A DNA stretch of 64,000 nt from Nosema muscidifuracis. Its lineage: Eukaryota; Microsporidia; Nosematidae. This document shows positions 41,213 through 50,577 of this stretch, one piece after another. Under the pieces are notes generated by a model. That model was not told the DNA's origin. It saw only the letters and a program-made list of their open reading frames with translations, and searched no databases. Numbering within the stretch: position 1 is the first letter of the stretch; the number at the start of each line of letters is the position of its first letter. The stretch spans positions 558,001-622,000 of the forward strand of contig JAIOKI010000001.1 of the NCBI GenBank assembly GCA_028335825.1, in the 5' to 3' direction. The position numbers and the translations under genes are program-made.

Positions 41213-41821
41213 ATGTTTTATAGAGAGGAGGGTGAAAGTACAGACACAAACTTCATAGACATATATTCAACACCTAAATACAATAAAATAGACACACATG
41301 TTAATCACACAAGACTCCAGTACACTCACAGAAAGCCAAATATTAGTTATGCTGAATTAATAGCAGAAGCTCTTGAAAGGTCAGAGGGAAACATGCTTAC
41401 CCTTAAAGAGATTTATTCTTATATTTCTACACATTATCCTTATTTCAATATGTCGAAATCTGGATGGCAGAATTCTATTAGACACAATCTCAGTCTAAAC
41501 AGAGCTTTTTATAAAGTACCTCGTGGGTTGGGAAATCCAGGAAAAGGATCTTATTGGAAGATTAATTACGAATTTTACACTCAGAAGCAAGGTTATAGAA
41601 CTAAAAGAATGTCAAGTAGATTGTGTCATAGAAATAGTTCAGATGATTATCTTTCACAGCAAAACTTTTTAGAAAATATTGGTGTAACTGAAATGGTTTC
41701 TAAATCAAATATTACTTCAGTCTTTGACGGAAATTTAGCTTCATTGTATGAAAATGTAGATACTAATGATACACATGTAGATATGAAAAACCCCAACCAT
41801 ATTTTCTCATTCAAAAAATAA
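41213..41821 (+). CDS. Forkhead-domain transcription factor
   Basis: DNA-binding regulator, 202 residues. The winged-helix forkhead domain (about 43-123) is complete: RKPNISYAELIAEAL, LTLKEIYSYISTHYPYF, then the recognition helix region GWQNSIRHNLSLNRAFYKVP and the wing GNPGKGSYWKI. In place of the usual KPPYSY it has KPNISY. No FHA domain is present, so it is closer to Hcm1-like than to Fkh1/2-like yeast factors; which one cannot be settled. The rest is short and Ser/Asn-rich. It could control cell-cycle or stage-specific transcription. Confidence 0.93.
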   Translation: MFYREEGESTDTNFIDIYSTPKYNKIDTHVNHTRLQYTHRKPNISYAELIAEALERSEGNMLTLKEIYSYISTHYPYFNMSKSGWQNSIRHNLSLNRAFYKVPRGLGNPGKGSYWKINYEFYTQKQGYRTKRMSSRLCHRNSSDDYLSQQNFLENIGVTEMVSKSNITSVFDGNLASLYENVDTNDTHVDMKNPNHIFSFKK

Positions 41822-42191
41822 ATAGATTGTTAATATTTAGTCTTTAACTAAATAGGTTTATGTACTTTTTGTTAAAAAGTCTAATGTAATTTTAACCGTT
41901 TTTAATTTAACATTGAGAAAATATTTATTTTAGTTTGTAAATACTATATTACAAAAAAATTGATAAAATTTTTATTATAAATCAATCGTGCATTTAAAAA
42001 AATTGCTTTTAATGGAATAGTTGGAATGTAAATTGAAACATCCAAAGATTTTTTATAGTACTTGAATGAAAGGATAAATTTCAACAGCTTATTATCATGT
42101 TAAGAAAGATATAAAAAAATAAACTTTAAATAAATTATTTCTTTATTAAATAAACTTATTTAATTTTAACCATTAAACCTAGAAATAAAAT
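41822..42191. other. Intergenic, nothing supportable
   Basis: AT-rich space between the converging forkhead and EMG1 genes; no gene or clear repeat. Confidence 0.5.
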
Positions 42192-42689
42192 CTAATTGAA
42201 TAAATTTTCAAATTTACCTGTTAATCCACTACATAAACCTACCAAATTAAGTTCATAATCACTAACGCGGATAGTTTCACAATCATCTTCATATTCTCCT
42301 ATAAAAATTGTGTAAGTATTTTCCATAGATAAATTTTCTATTTTTTTACCCCTTACATCAGCTTTCATTTTGTAAGTATTAGGTGCTAAATAATCGTTTA
42401 ATCTATTTTTAACTACTGACATTAAAACATTTCCTCTGTTATCCTTAATTTTAAGTTTATCTAGCAAATATGTTATCATACTATTAAATTCATTGAAGTC
42501 AATGGGAAGCTCTATATGAGAATTTATGTCTATGAGTATATTATCTGTAGTCTTTATATATATCTTAAGTTTATCTGATTTATTTAAATTACTATTTAAT
42601 AATACAAAGAGTGACATGTGTAACTTATTAAGAGAATTTGATAGATTTATATTAGTAAAAACTATTGTTATAGGTTTGTATCTATCCAT
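42192..42689 (-). CDS. EMG1: rRNA pseudouridine N1-methyltransferase EMG1/NEP1
   Basis: SPOUT-class enzyme that methylates pseudouridine in the small-subunit rRNA and is needed for 40S assembly. 165 residues against about 220-250 elsewhere. Visible blocks: NSNLNKSDKLKIYIKTTDN (compare SPLNKxGxLxVYIxTxxN), LIDINSHIELPIDFNEF (compare LIEVNPHxRIPRTFxRF), MITYLLDKLKI, LMSVVKNRLNDYLAPN (compare LLKVIKNPxxxxLPP) and TIFIGEY (compare FVGAxA). The conserved Arg of RIPRTF and the VxNP Pro are not seen, and the first 50-60 residues of the family are missing. Reduced activity or a structural role is possible. Start at 42689 because CCCC (42692-42695) lies between it and the in-frame ATG at 42698. Confidence 0.8.
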   Translation of the reverse strand: MDRYKPITIVFTNINLSNSLNKLHMSLFVLLNSNLNKSDKLKIYIKTTDNILIDINSHIELPIDFNEFNSMITYLLDKLKIKDNRGNVLMSVVKNRLNDYLAPNTYKMKADVRGKKIENLSMENTYTIFIGEYEDDCETIRVSDYELNLVGLCSGLTGKFENLFN

Positions 42690-42691
42690 GA

Positions 42692-42695
42692 GGGG
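42692..42695 (-). promoter_or_regulatory. C-run that sets the EMG1 start
   Basis: ATG-CCC-CTC-ATG: the run lies inside the four codons between two in-frame ATGs, the same arrangement as in the CHD gene. The downstream ATG (42689) is taken as the start. Confidence 0.55.
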
Positions 42696-43387
42696 CATTT
42701 AAATTCATAAAAAAATATCCAGAATTTTTCATGAGAAATTTTGAACGTTAACTGTGTAGAACGAAAGGGAAAGTTTTATAATATCATTAGAATATTTAAT
42801 ATTTACTCATCAAGAATAATTAAGATTTCTTTAAGAAGCTTACAGGAAAGGTAAATTAACGAGCAACATAGAGTTAAAAACATGAATTCTTATTAAATCT
42901 CCAGAGATATCCACTACGATTAATTAATTAAATCTAAAATCAAAAATATTCCTCTAGATGTTTTTAATAATATTTACTCATGAAATACTCATGAAAGGTA
43001 GAGTAATAGATATAAGGAAAGCTAAGACAAAGAGTAACAGAAAAAAACACATGAATAATAAAATATTAATAGAAAAATCTTGAATAATTTAATTAGTCTA
43101 ATTTATAAATTTGTAATCAATGAAATTTTAACTATATTAATATATTAGATAAAATCACTGAGTAATAATATTAAAACTTATTTAGGTATAAGCAAGATAT
43201 TAGATGTACTGGTAAAAAATAATTATTTATTAAATTCTGTAGTCTTTTACATTAGATATTGGCTTTTTCAGATTTTTTATAAATCTGTTTTAATATTAAT
43301 TTTAATTAATTTTATTAATTTATTAAAATGACTCATTTGTTTACAAACAAACCTTATTTAAAAATCATAAAAATGTTTCAAATTTAT
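42696..43387. other. Intergenic with a weak 2-copy repeat
   Basis: Two imperfect blocks, about 42,795-42,900 and 42,965-43,065, share ATATTTACTCAT, AAAGGTA(A/G)A and ACATGAAT in the same order. The + frame 43328-43570 overlaps the next gene and is a shadow. No gene supported. Confidence 0.45.
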
Positions 43388-43963
43388 TTAAGCAAAAAAA
43401 TGTACAAACAGACCTATAAGAAGCAATCCTGCAGCAGCCATAGCTCCATACTTCCAATATTCACTATAGGAGTTACTATCTATCTTGTCACCTATAACCC
43501 ATCTATCATCTTTGCTACAATATTTGAAAGCTCTACTATCTACTTGGAATTTTTTCTTATTTTTATCTAATAGCTCTAAATTTACATAATAAACTTTACT
43601 ACTATCTTTTGGTACCCTACTTAAATCTACAAAAATTTCATTAAAATTTTTTTCTATTATTTTCTTCTTTTCATTATCATTATCATAATCATAATCACCA
43701 TTTTCTTCCATCAATTTTCTCTGTTTCATTTCTTGTTTGTATTCTATATACTCACCTTCATCTTTGATGTATCTTGTATACTTGTTCATCTTTTTGATTA
43801 AAACGTATTCATCAGATCCTTCTTCCTTTTCTAAAAGATTAGATCGATAAATGCTTTTAAATTTATTGTCTAAATTAATATAGAGTATCTGATCATCATT
43901 GAATATCATGAGACCTGTAGTTTGTTTTCCAAGGATTAGTGATAAAAATAGATAGAATATCAT
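43388..43963 (-). CDS. Membrane-anchored family A, member 4
   Basis: 191 residues: signal peptide MIFYLFLSLILGKQ, YINLDNKF, a charged insert rich in Lys/Glu/Asp (about 50-100) not found in members 1 to 3, then the family blocks NEIFVDLSRVP, VYYVNLEL and FKYCSKDDRWVIGDKI, and a C-terminal membrane helix (YGAMAAAGLLLIGLFVHFFA) that ends the protein. This is a type I membrane protein with almost no cytosolic tail. It has diverged from members 1 to 3. Start at 43963 by the C-run at 43966-43968 and the signal peptide; the frame from 44011 is rejected. It is head to head with member 5, with 164 bases between the start codons. Confidence 0.72.
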   Translation of the reverse strand: MIFYLFLSLILGKQTTGLMIFNDDQILYINLDNKFKSIYRSNLLEKEEGSDEYVLIKKMNKYTRYIKDEGEYIEYKQEMKQRKLMEENGDYDYDNDNEKKKIIEKNFNEIFVDLSRVPKDSSKVYYVNLELLDKNKKKFQVDSRAFKYCSKDDRWVIGDKIDSNSYSEYWKYGAMAAAGLLLIGLFVHFFA

Positions 43964-43965
43964 AA

Positions 43966-43968
43966 GGG
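43966..43968 (-). promoter_or_regulatory. C-run that sets the family A member 4 start
   Basis: GCCCTT directly before the ATG at 43963, inside the frame from 44011. Confidence 0.5.
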
Positions 43969-44127
43969 CATAGTTTCGGATTATTAATTTGTGTATTTGT
44001 TTACAGATCAAAAAGAATTAAACAAATATACATTAATAAAAAACAAAGTATAGAAACTTTTTATATCCATATTTTAATTAATTTGTAAAATTTTTTTTTA
44101 ATAAATTAATCTGTCAATTTATCCCCA

Positions 44128-44682
44128 ATGATGCTACTTTTTTCATTAAGTATCTATAGTATCACCTACCCCCTTGAATTATGTTATATAGAAAGAGATT
44201 CGGATATTCAGACTGTCAGATTAGCTATAAATGTTGATGATGATTATTCTCTCACTATGTGTTATAACAAAGATATTGAGGATGAAGAAGGATGGAAACC
44301 TATGATACACTACGATTATAACGAAGGATCTGGTGAAGTAGATGTTGATCTTCCTGAACAAGGAGATTATAATCTATTTTATACATTTAGACTTACTACT
44401 AACAAATATACTACATTTTGTCAACCTTTTTATTATAAGAAAAAAGAATATAAGGTAGTAGAAAAGGATTATAGAAAAGATTTATCGAAGAAAAGCAAGA
44501 AGAAAAATAAAAAAAAGAGAGATAAAAAAAATAAAGATGATAATGATGAAGATAGTGATTATTTATCTTCTAACTATGATGAGAGTGTCATTTTAACTTG
44601 GTTTGGTTTTGTATTAGTAGGATTTATTTTATTCTGCTTGTTAGGAATATTTGCATTTAATGTTGATAGTGCATATTATTAG
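44128..44682 (+). CDS. Membrane-anchored family A, member 5
   Basis: 184 residues: signal peptide MMLLFSLSIYSITYPLEL, SLTMCYNKD, family block GEVDVDLPEQGD, LFYTFRLTTN, FYYKKKEYKVVEKDY, then a strongly basic Lys/Asp stretch (about 115-140, SKKSKKKNKKKRDKKNKDD), one membrane helix (VILTWFGFVLVGFILFCLLGIFA) and a short tail. The basic stretch lies between the domain and the membrane. It is the most diverged member; membership rests on order and spacing of the blocks. CCCCA directly precedes the ATG at 44128. The gene shares a bidirectional promoter region with member 4. Confidence 0.7.
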   Translation: MMLLFSLSIYSITYPLELCYIERDSDIQTVRLAINVDDDYSLTMCYNKDIEDEEGWKPMIHYDYNEGSGEVDVDLPEQGDYNLFYTFRLTTNKYTTFCQPFYYKKKEYKVVEKDYRKDLSKKSKKKNKKKRDKKNKDDNDEDSDYLSSNYDESVILTWFGFVLVGFILFCLLGIFAFNVDSAYY

Positions 44683-45070
44683 ACTATAGAAATAAAAAAA
44701 TTCCATATAGAAAAATATTTATTTATTATCAAATATCAGTCAATCATTAATTGATATTTTTAAATATTATATTTCGAATTTTATAAAAAAATTATGATTA
44801 TAGTATTCAGGTCTTTATATAATATAGAAGACTATTTTTATTTCTTATTTAAGCTTATAAATATTTGTTAAGTTTTTCCAAAATTACAATTCAAGAATCA
44901 TCTTAAATAAACAATTTAGTTTATAATAATAAATTCTAATAACAAATGATTTTTAAAAACATGACCGCATCTAAATTTATTTTTTTACATTTAAAAATCA
45001 ATTTAGATTTTTTTAAAAAAGTTTATAACCAAACGGAAGTCAAAAACTTAATATTTTTTAATCATTTGTA
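44683..45070. other. Intergenic, nothing supportable
   Basis: AT-rich sequence between two converging genes; no gene or clear repeat. Confidence 0.5.
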
Positions 45071-45301
45071 TTAAATAAATTTTCCAACATAAAAATTATC
45101 TTTTAAATCTATTTTATCACATTTGCTACCAAGAATATCTCTATTTACTAATTCAAAAACTCTATTTTTTTCTTTTTCTGACAAAGTCTGTTTTTTTGAT
45201 TCTTTCTTATTTTTATTATTCTTTTCTATCTTAATATAATCTTTCTTATTGATCTTAGTGCTTAATTCTGAATAAGAAGATTTTAAAGAAAACTGTTTCA
45301 T
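45071..45301 (-). CDS. Small Lys-rich protein (76 residues)
   Basis: Not recognised. The protein is highly basic (KNNKNKKESKKQTLSEKEKNR) with a short C-terminal part ending in DNFYVGKFI, without signal peptide or membrane segment. GCCCC lies nine bases before the ATG (GCCCCTTTGTAA-ATG), which supports expression. The composition would suit a small ribosomal, ribosome-biogenesis or nucleolar protein; nothing more specific can be said. Confidence 0.6.
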   Translation of the reverse strand: MKQFSLKSSYSELSTKINKKDYIKIEKNNKNKKESKKQTLSEKEKNRVFELVNRDILGSKCDKIDLKDNFYVGKFI

Positions 45302-46479
45302 TTACAAAGGGGCATAAATGAATTTTTTAAATACAATAATCACATAATAAAAATATATAAAAAATTGACCCATGTTTAGTTCGATTATTTTATAAATACA
45401 ATAATCACAACAATAAAAGAGTTTAATAAATTCATAATTTGAATATATATATAATAAATTAAGAAAAGAAGACATATCAACATCAATTTTTATTAGTTTT
45501 TTTATATAAACTCAAATGAACAGTATTTTCGAGTTACAAGTTTATTTGGAATTATGAGAACGCTTTTATAATTAAATTATTTTTTCAGAAATTTAGCAAT
45601 AAAACGAAATACTTTAAATTTATTTCAAGAAAATTTCGTATGCTAAATATCTTTTAAAATTACATACAGTTAAATTTAAAATTAATTTTTTTAAAATGTG
45701 CATATCTTAGATAATTAACAAAAATCTTTTCTTTTTATATATTTTTAATCAATGAAAGAAAATTTCTTTTACTAATAAGATTGTAATATTTTCAAAAAAA
45801 ACAAGCCAGACATTTATGTTTATTAATTCAGTATCACTTACTTTGATAACTTTCAGACAGTTGAAGCGAAAAAAAAACATATGTATGAACTACTAGCTAA
45901 TTATTGCAAAGATCTGGATAAGTACAAGACCAAGGGTGATTTTGATTATTATAGTAAAATTAACAAAAAATACAATATAATACTGATATTAGAAAATATA
46001 TCAAGCATTTTTTTAGACTAAAGTGTTTATTATGTTTTCAATTTTAACTATGAAAAGCCTGAAATTGTTTTCTTAGCGGTAAAAACAAAGGCAAAGAAAA
46101 ATAACATGGAAATGTTAGTATAAAGAAGAAATATAAGTAGACATTAGACTATAGGCTAATCTAAAAACAATAAATATTCTAAATAAATTGATTAATTATT
46201 AAAAAAATTATGAGGCTAAAAAATCCTAGATCTCTTTAATACATAAAATACCATTTTTAAGCAATATTATTACTTAATGTACTCTTCTCTCTCCTAACTA
46301 TTGATATATTTAATATTAGCAAATAATAAACAACTACGAAAGGTTTATGTTAATAAAAATAGATTTTTATCAATATTTACTTGAAAACAGATCCTGTATG
46401 AAATTCTTTCTAATTTAAAAGTAATGAAGATCGTCATTTGAAATTTAAAGTGTAAAAACATATTTAACTAATTTTTTAA
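45302..46479. other. Gene-poor stretch with a possible LINE scrap
   Basis: No gene. At about 45,855-45,975 the plus strand reads VEAKKKHMYELLAN and then KYKTKGDFDYYSKINKKY, which weakly matches the LINE endonuclease blocks ENEKLRKYDLLAN and VVTKYHQKY. It may be a very old LINE fragment. Confidence 0.35.
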
Positions 46480-47328
46480 TTAAACTTCAGTATTGGCTTC
46501 ATTCCTAATAGTATCAATCTTAGTTTTCTTCTTAAAAAGTTTATAAGCCATAAATCCTAAGAGAGATACAAACAAAAAAGGGACAGAAAACGTAACAATA
46601 GAGGATAAAGTAGTATTATTAGACTCTTGAACTAGAAACTCAGGATTTAATTCATCTAAATGTTCTATTTCAAAAGTAGATGGTTTCATCATATATACCT
46701 GTAGATCCTCAAAAGTGGTATTCATATCTCGAAATCCTATTATATCTTCAATTTCTCGAATCTGATTTTTAAACTCAATATTGGGACAATCACTAGGCAA
46801 TAATAATGGTATTGATTTCATTTTTAAACATTCTTTATCACTTCCACATTCATCTTTTAATTCATAAGCCGCACATTGAGCATCTTCAAAATAATCATAA
46901 CCACCAAAACACAAATTATTAAATGAACTGACAATTATATCACTATTTATTTTAGGAAAATTAATATCAGTAATTTTGTGCATAGCACCTGCTAAAACTC
47001 TAATATCGAAATTGTTGCAGGGTAGATGATCTTGAGATTTTGTTAAGAATTCTCGATCTTTAATATGACAATTAGTGTCAAGAATTACATCCTTAAAAGA
47101 TTCATCAACACATCTTTGATCGCAAAAACACATCTGTCTTGTAAATTGAACCATGCATCTTGCATGATAATCGATATAATCTTTAATTTCTTCTTTATTG
47201 TTTTCTGATTCGTTTTTTATAACCTTACAAATATCATCAAGTATAATAAGATTAGAAGTTATCCATTGATTGAATTCTTCAATATTTAATTCAGTAGGTT
47301 GTTCTCTTATAATAATACCTTCGTCCAT
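46480..47328 (-). CDS. Cys-rich tail-anchored family B, member 1
   Basis: One of four paralogues at 46-60 kb; family not recognised. 282 residues with no signal peptide. Cys pattern: DICKVI, then ARCMVQFTRQMCFCDQRCVDE (C-x8-C-x-C-x3-C), DTNCHI, LPCNNF, NNLCFGG, AQCAAYELKDECGSDKECL and SDCPNIEF. A membrane helix near the C-terminus (VTFSVPFLFVSLLGFMAYKLF, about 243-263) precedes a basic tail. So many paired Cys suggest an oxidising compartment, so the bulk may be lumenal or extracellular despite the missing signal peptide. The gene lies in a segmental duplication shared with member 4 (59257-60102; about three quarters identical). No strong C-run; the start region TTTTTACAATATT-ATG is shared with member 4. 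Confidence 0.78.
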   Translation of the reverse strand: MDEGIIIREQPTELNIEEFNQWITSNLIILDDICKVIKNESENNKEEIKDYIDYHARCMVQFTRQMCFCDQRCVDESFKDVILDTNCHIKDREFLTKSQDHLPCNNFDIRVLAGAMHKITDINFPKINSDIIVSSFNNLCFGGYDYFEDAQCAAYELKDECGSDKECLKMKSIPLLLPSDCPNIEFKNQIREIEDIIGFRDMNTTFEDLQVYMMKPSTFEIEHLDELNPEFLVQESNNTTLSSIVTFSVPFLFVSLLGFMAYKLFKKKTKIDTIRNEANTEV

Positions 47329-47454
47329 AATATTGTAAAAATAACCGCTTTTATACTTTTTTTACAAAATAAATTAAAAATCAAATTTATTTAATAAAGT
47401 AAATTGTCATGCTATTTTTTTATCATATTGATCAAATAAATCCAACTCAAGTTT

Positions 47455-47900
47455 TAAATATTTCGGTTAATTAAAGCTATTTTAATTAAATTTAATTTCA
47501 GGTCTGAATTTACAATTATTTATTTTTTATTAAATATATATTAAATTATGAAAAAAATTGATTTTCAGGTTAAATTTACAATTATTTATTTTTTATTAGG
47601 TATATATTAAATTATGAAAAAAATTGATTTTCAGGTTAAATTTACAATTAATTAAATTATTATTATTAAATATATTATGTGATTGATTAAATAAATGTAA
47701 TTTCAGGTTAGAATTTATAATTAGACAATTTATTATTTCGTTTAATCAATTTAAATTCCAAAGTTGATTTTCAATTAATTATTGATTATTCTTTATATAT
47801 AAAATAAATTGACAATTAATTATTTATTATTAAATATATTATGTGATTGATTAAATAAATTATTTTTGAAAGTTGATTTTACAATTGATTAATCATTTTA
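47455..47900. repeat. About 66-bp tandem repeats upstream of family B member 1
   Basis: ATTTTCAGGTTAAATTTACA or a close variant starts at about 47,495, 47,561 and 47,627, with decaying copies to about 47,900. A more degenerate array lies at the matching place upstream of member 4. Confidence 0.8.
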
Positions 47901-48599
47901 AAATCTGAAGTAATCAAAAAAATAATTAAATTAATATTTTCTTTATAGCTATATCTAACAATGTTTTACATTTTTCATTGTCTGTAAATATTTTAAATTA
48001 GTTTCTTTTTTAGAAATACTAATTTACTTAACTAACTATAGAAAGCGAAATTTATTATTACAATTAAAATTTAAGAATACTGTGATAAAAAAATTTTTAG
48101 TATAAGAGTTTTCTATATTAATTCAAAACCTATAATTATCAATGATAAATAGAATTTAGTGAAAAGTTTAACGTAACGTAAATAAATTTTCAGAAAATCT
48201 AGAGAAGCTATTATTAAATAATAGAAATTTATTTTAATTATAGTTGATTTTAGTTTTACATTAATATTACAAATTTGTTAAAAGTTTGATTTAATATTAA
48301 AAAAGAACTAAAATAAGAATTAATTTTAAATACAAGTTTTTTGTATATTATATAAAGAATATAATTTCATAATAGTTAGGGTTTAAAAGTAAAAGTCTTT
48401 AAAAACATATTTAATAAATAGAGTGATTTTGAAATTATTCAATCTTTACCATAAATGTTTAATTAAATAATATAAATTTGTATCAATTTGACACATTATA
48501 AAGACTTATTAAATTGGTATATTTTTATAATTTATTAAAGTCATTTGATAAAACACTTATATAAATCATACTATAAAAAGTAGTATAGATAATTTATAA

Positions 48600-49410
48600 T
48601 ATTTAAAAGAATAATAAAGCTTTTTTTAATACTTGCTTTGCTCTTAAGTACTCTATTATCTATCTCTAAAATCAACTTTGGATTTTTGTATGCACATAAG
48701 ACTTAATGAACACCTAAAGTAGTATCCAAAAATCTTGTTATTTTGGATACTACGGATAATGTTGAAATTTTAATTTATCAAAATTTGAAACATATTTTTA
48801 TGATTAAATTCCGAATTAATTATAAATTGCAAATTACCATTTATAAATATTTTTTTCGCAAAAAATATGAACCCTGTAAAAAGGTCTAATACTAAATTAT
48901 GCCAGTTATTTTTTGAAAAATCAAAATGAGATTGTCAATATTTAAGATTTAACAAAGTGATCAGATAAAAATCGTATAGAGAAGACTATATTAATATGCA
49001 TAGTATTTGAAATGAAGTGATATGAATTTCTTAAAAAGATTCTTTCAATTTTTATTGAGATATATTAATTTAACTATGAGAATGTATTTTTAAAAAAGTG
49101 TTATTTCATACATTAAGATGACACCTTAGAGATAGGATAATAGCAAGAATAATATAAGATTATTCTTTATATTCAAATGAGAAATGGACTATTATTGGGA
49201 GTGATGACACTAGAATTTATTGATGTTCGTAGGTATGTAACTAAAAAAATTTGCATGTTTTACAAACAAATTTTTGTTATGCAATATAGTGTTAGAATTT
49301 TTATTTAGGTCTGTGAAGTAATAGATTACATAAATAAATACCATAATTTAGATATTATTTATGATAAAATTTTCAATAATATTAATTAAAAAATTATATT
49401 TAGCAAAATA
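48600..49410. other. Conserved non-coding block of the segmental duplication
   Basis: About 800 bases nearly identical (by eye mid-nineties per cent) to about 60,645-61,484. No frame stays open in both copies. It contains a perfect 13-bp hairpin (48,719-48,753) that is destroyed in the other copy. Confidence 0.75.
48719..48753. repeat. Perfect 13-bp inverted repeat (hairpin)
   Basis: Left arm GTAGTATCCAAAA (48719-48731), right arm TTTTGGATACTAC (48741-48753), loop of nine. The second copy of the duplication keeps the left arm only. Confidence 0.9.
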
Positions 49411-50577
49411 ATAATTTAAAGATTTGATCAATTTGTTAAAAATTAATTAAAAAAATTCCTCATATTAATACAATTGAAAAAAAAATAGAAGATTGAAAGA
49501 TTATATGACAAAGAAAGAAAAATTCATATGTTAATAATTTAGTTGAAAGGTACATTAAAGAAGTTTGTTAAATTATAAAATAAAGAAAATATGATCAAAT
49601 ATTAAAATACACATATTATTTTTTGTAATCATTTCTTGTTAAATTTATTTTAATTTACACATAACTTTGTTGATATTTTTTTGAGTATAAATTGGCATTT
49701 GTTTTATATTCTTAAGATACAGAAGAAATTAATAAATGCAATGGTAGTAGAAATTTCATAAATTAAACAAACTTGATTAATCTTAATGTATTTTTATAAA
49801 ATTATGTTCTGTGTTCTTTTATTTTAATCAAATATGAACAAAGTTAGATCTTAAATTCATCATTGAAGTTGTTTATGATTTTTACATATTTTGATCAGTG
49901 ATCATTCTAAATTTTGATATGACTAATGAAATGTCAAAGATTACTGTAAAAAATAAAATAAAATTTCATAGAATAATGGAAAAATTGAAAGGTTTCAAAA
50001 TAAAAGAAAATAAATTATTATACCTAATTGAAAAAAATTAAACAAAAAGAACAAAAATATAAAATATTATTTGTGTAAGAAGTACTTTTATTGAAACATA
50101 TAATAAGATTTTAATAATATATTTTGAATAGTAGGTAAAACCAATTGTCTTTACAGAAAATATCAGAGTATAAATTATATAAGTACTTTCATAAATAAAA
50201 TAATGTTACACATTTTTATTTTTTTCTTTAAATATTTAATTTAATATTTTTAATTTAAAAAAATATTTTTTTTTTAATTACATAAAAGAAAACTTTGTCT
50301 AGATATTTTTTGAAAAAATAAATCATAATTTTAAGATCTAGGAAATAATAATAAATTGTCTAATTTTATGGCACTTTGTTATATTTTTTTATTCAAAATT
50401 AAAAATTATAAATAATTTATTTCTACTACAAAATAGATAATTTAATATATTTTAAATTATATACTAATACAATAGAAAATTAAACGATATATACAATATT
50501 ATCTATAATAATATCAAATTTAATTAGTTCTTTTAATTAAAAATAAATTATAAATAGGATACCCCTCTAAATTTAAT
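49411..50577. other. Gene-poor AT-rich stretch
   Basis: Nothing supportable between the segmental duplication and family B member 2. Confidence 0.45.

Larger units (their letters stand above)
46480..49410. repeat. Segmental duplication, copy 1
   Basis: Matches 59257-61484 in the same orientation: gene, its first 100 upstream bases, then after a diverged and length-variable middle, a strongly conserved non-coding block (here about 48,600-49,410). Copy 1 is about 700 bp longer, mostly through the 47,455-48,580 repeat region. Confidence 0.85.

Noticed and set aside
45855-45975. Possible LINE endonuclease scrap
   Set aside because: Match to two short blocks only; mentioned in the intergenic entry but not called as an element.
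48600-49410. Conserved non-coding block as a hidden protein gene
   Set aside because: Translated both copies by eye on the plus strand; the longest frame (around 61,185-61,365) is broken in the other copy.
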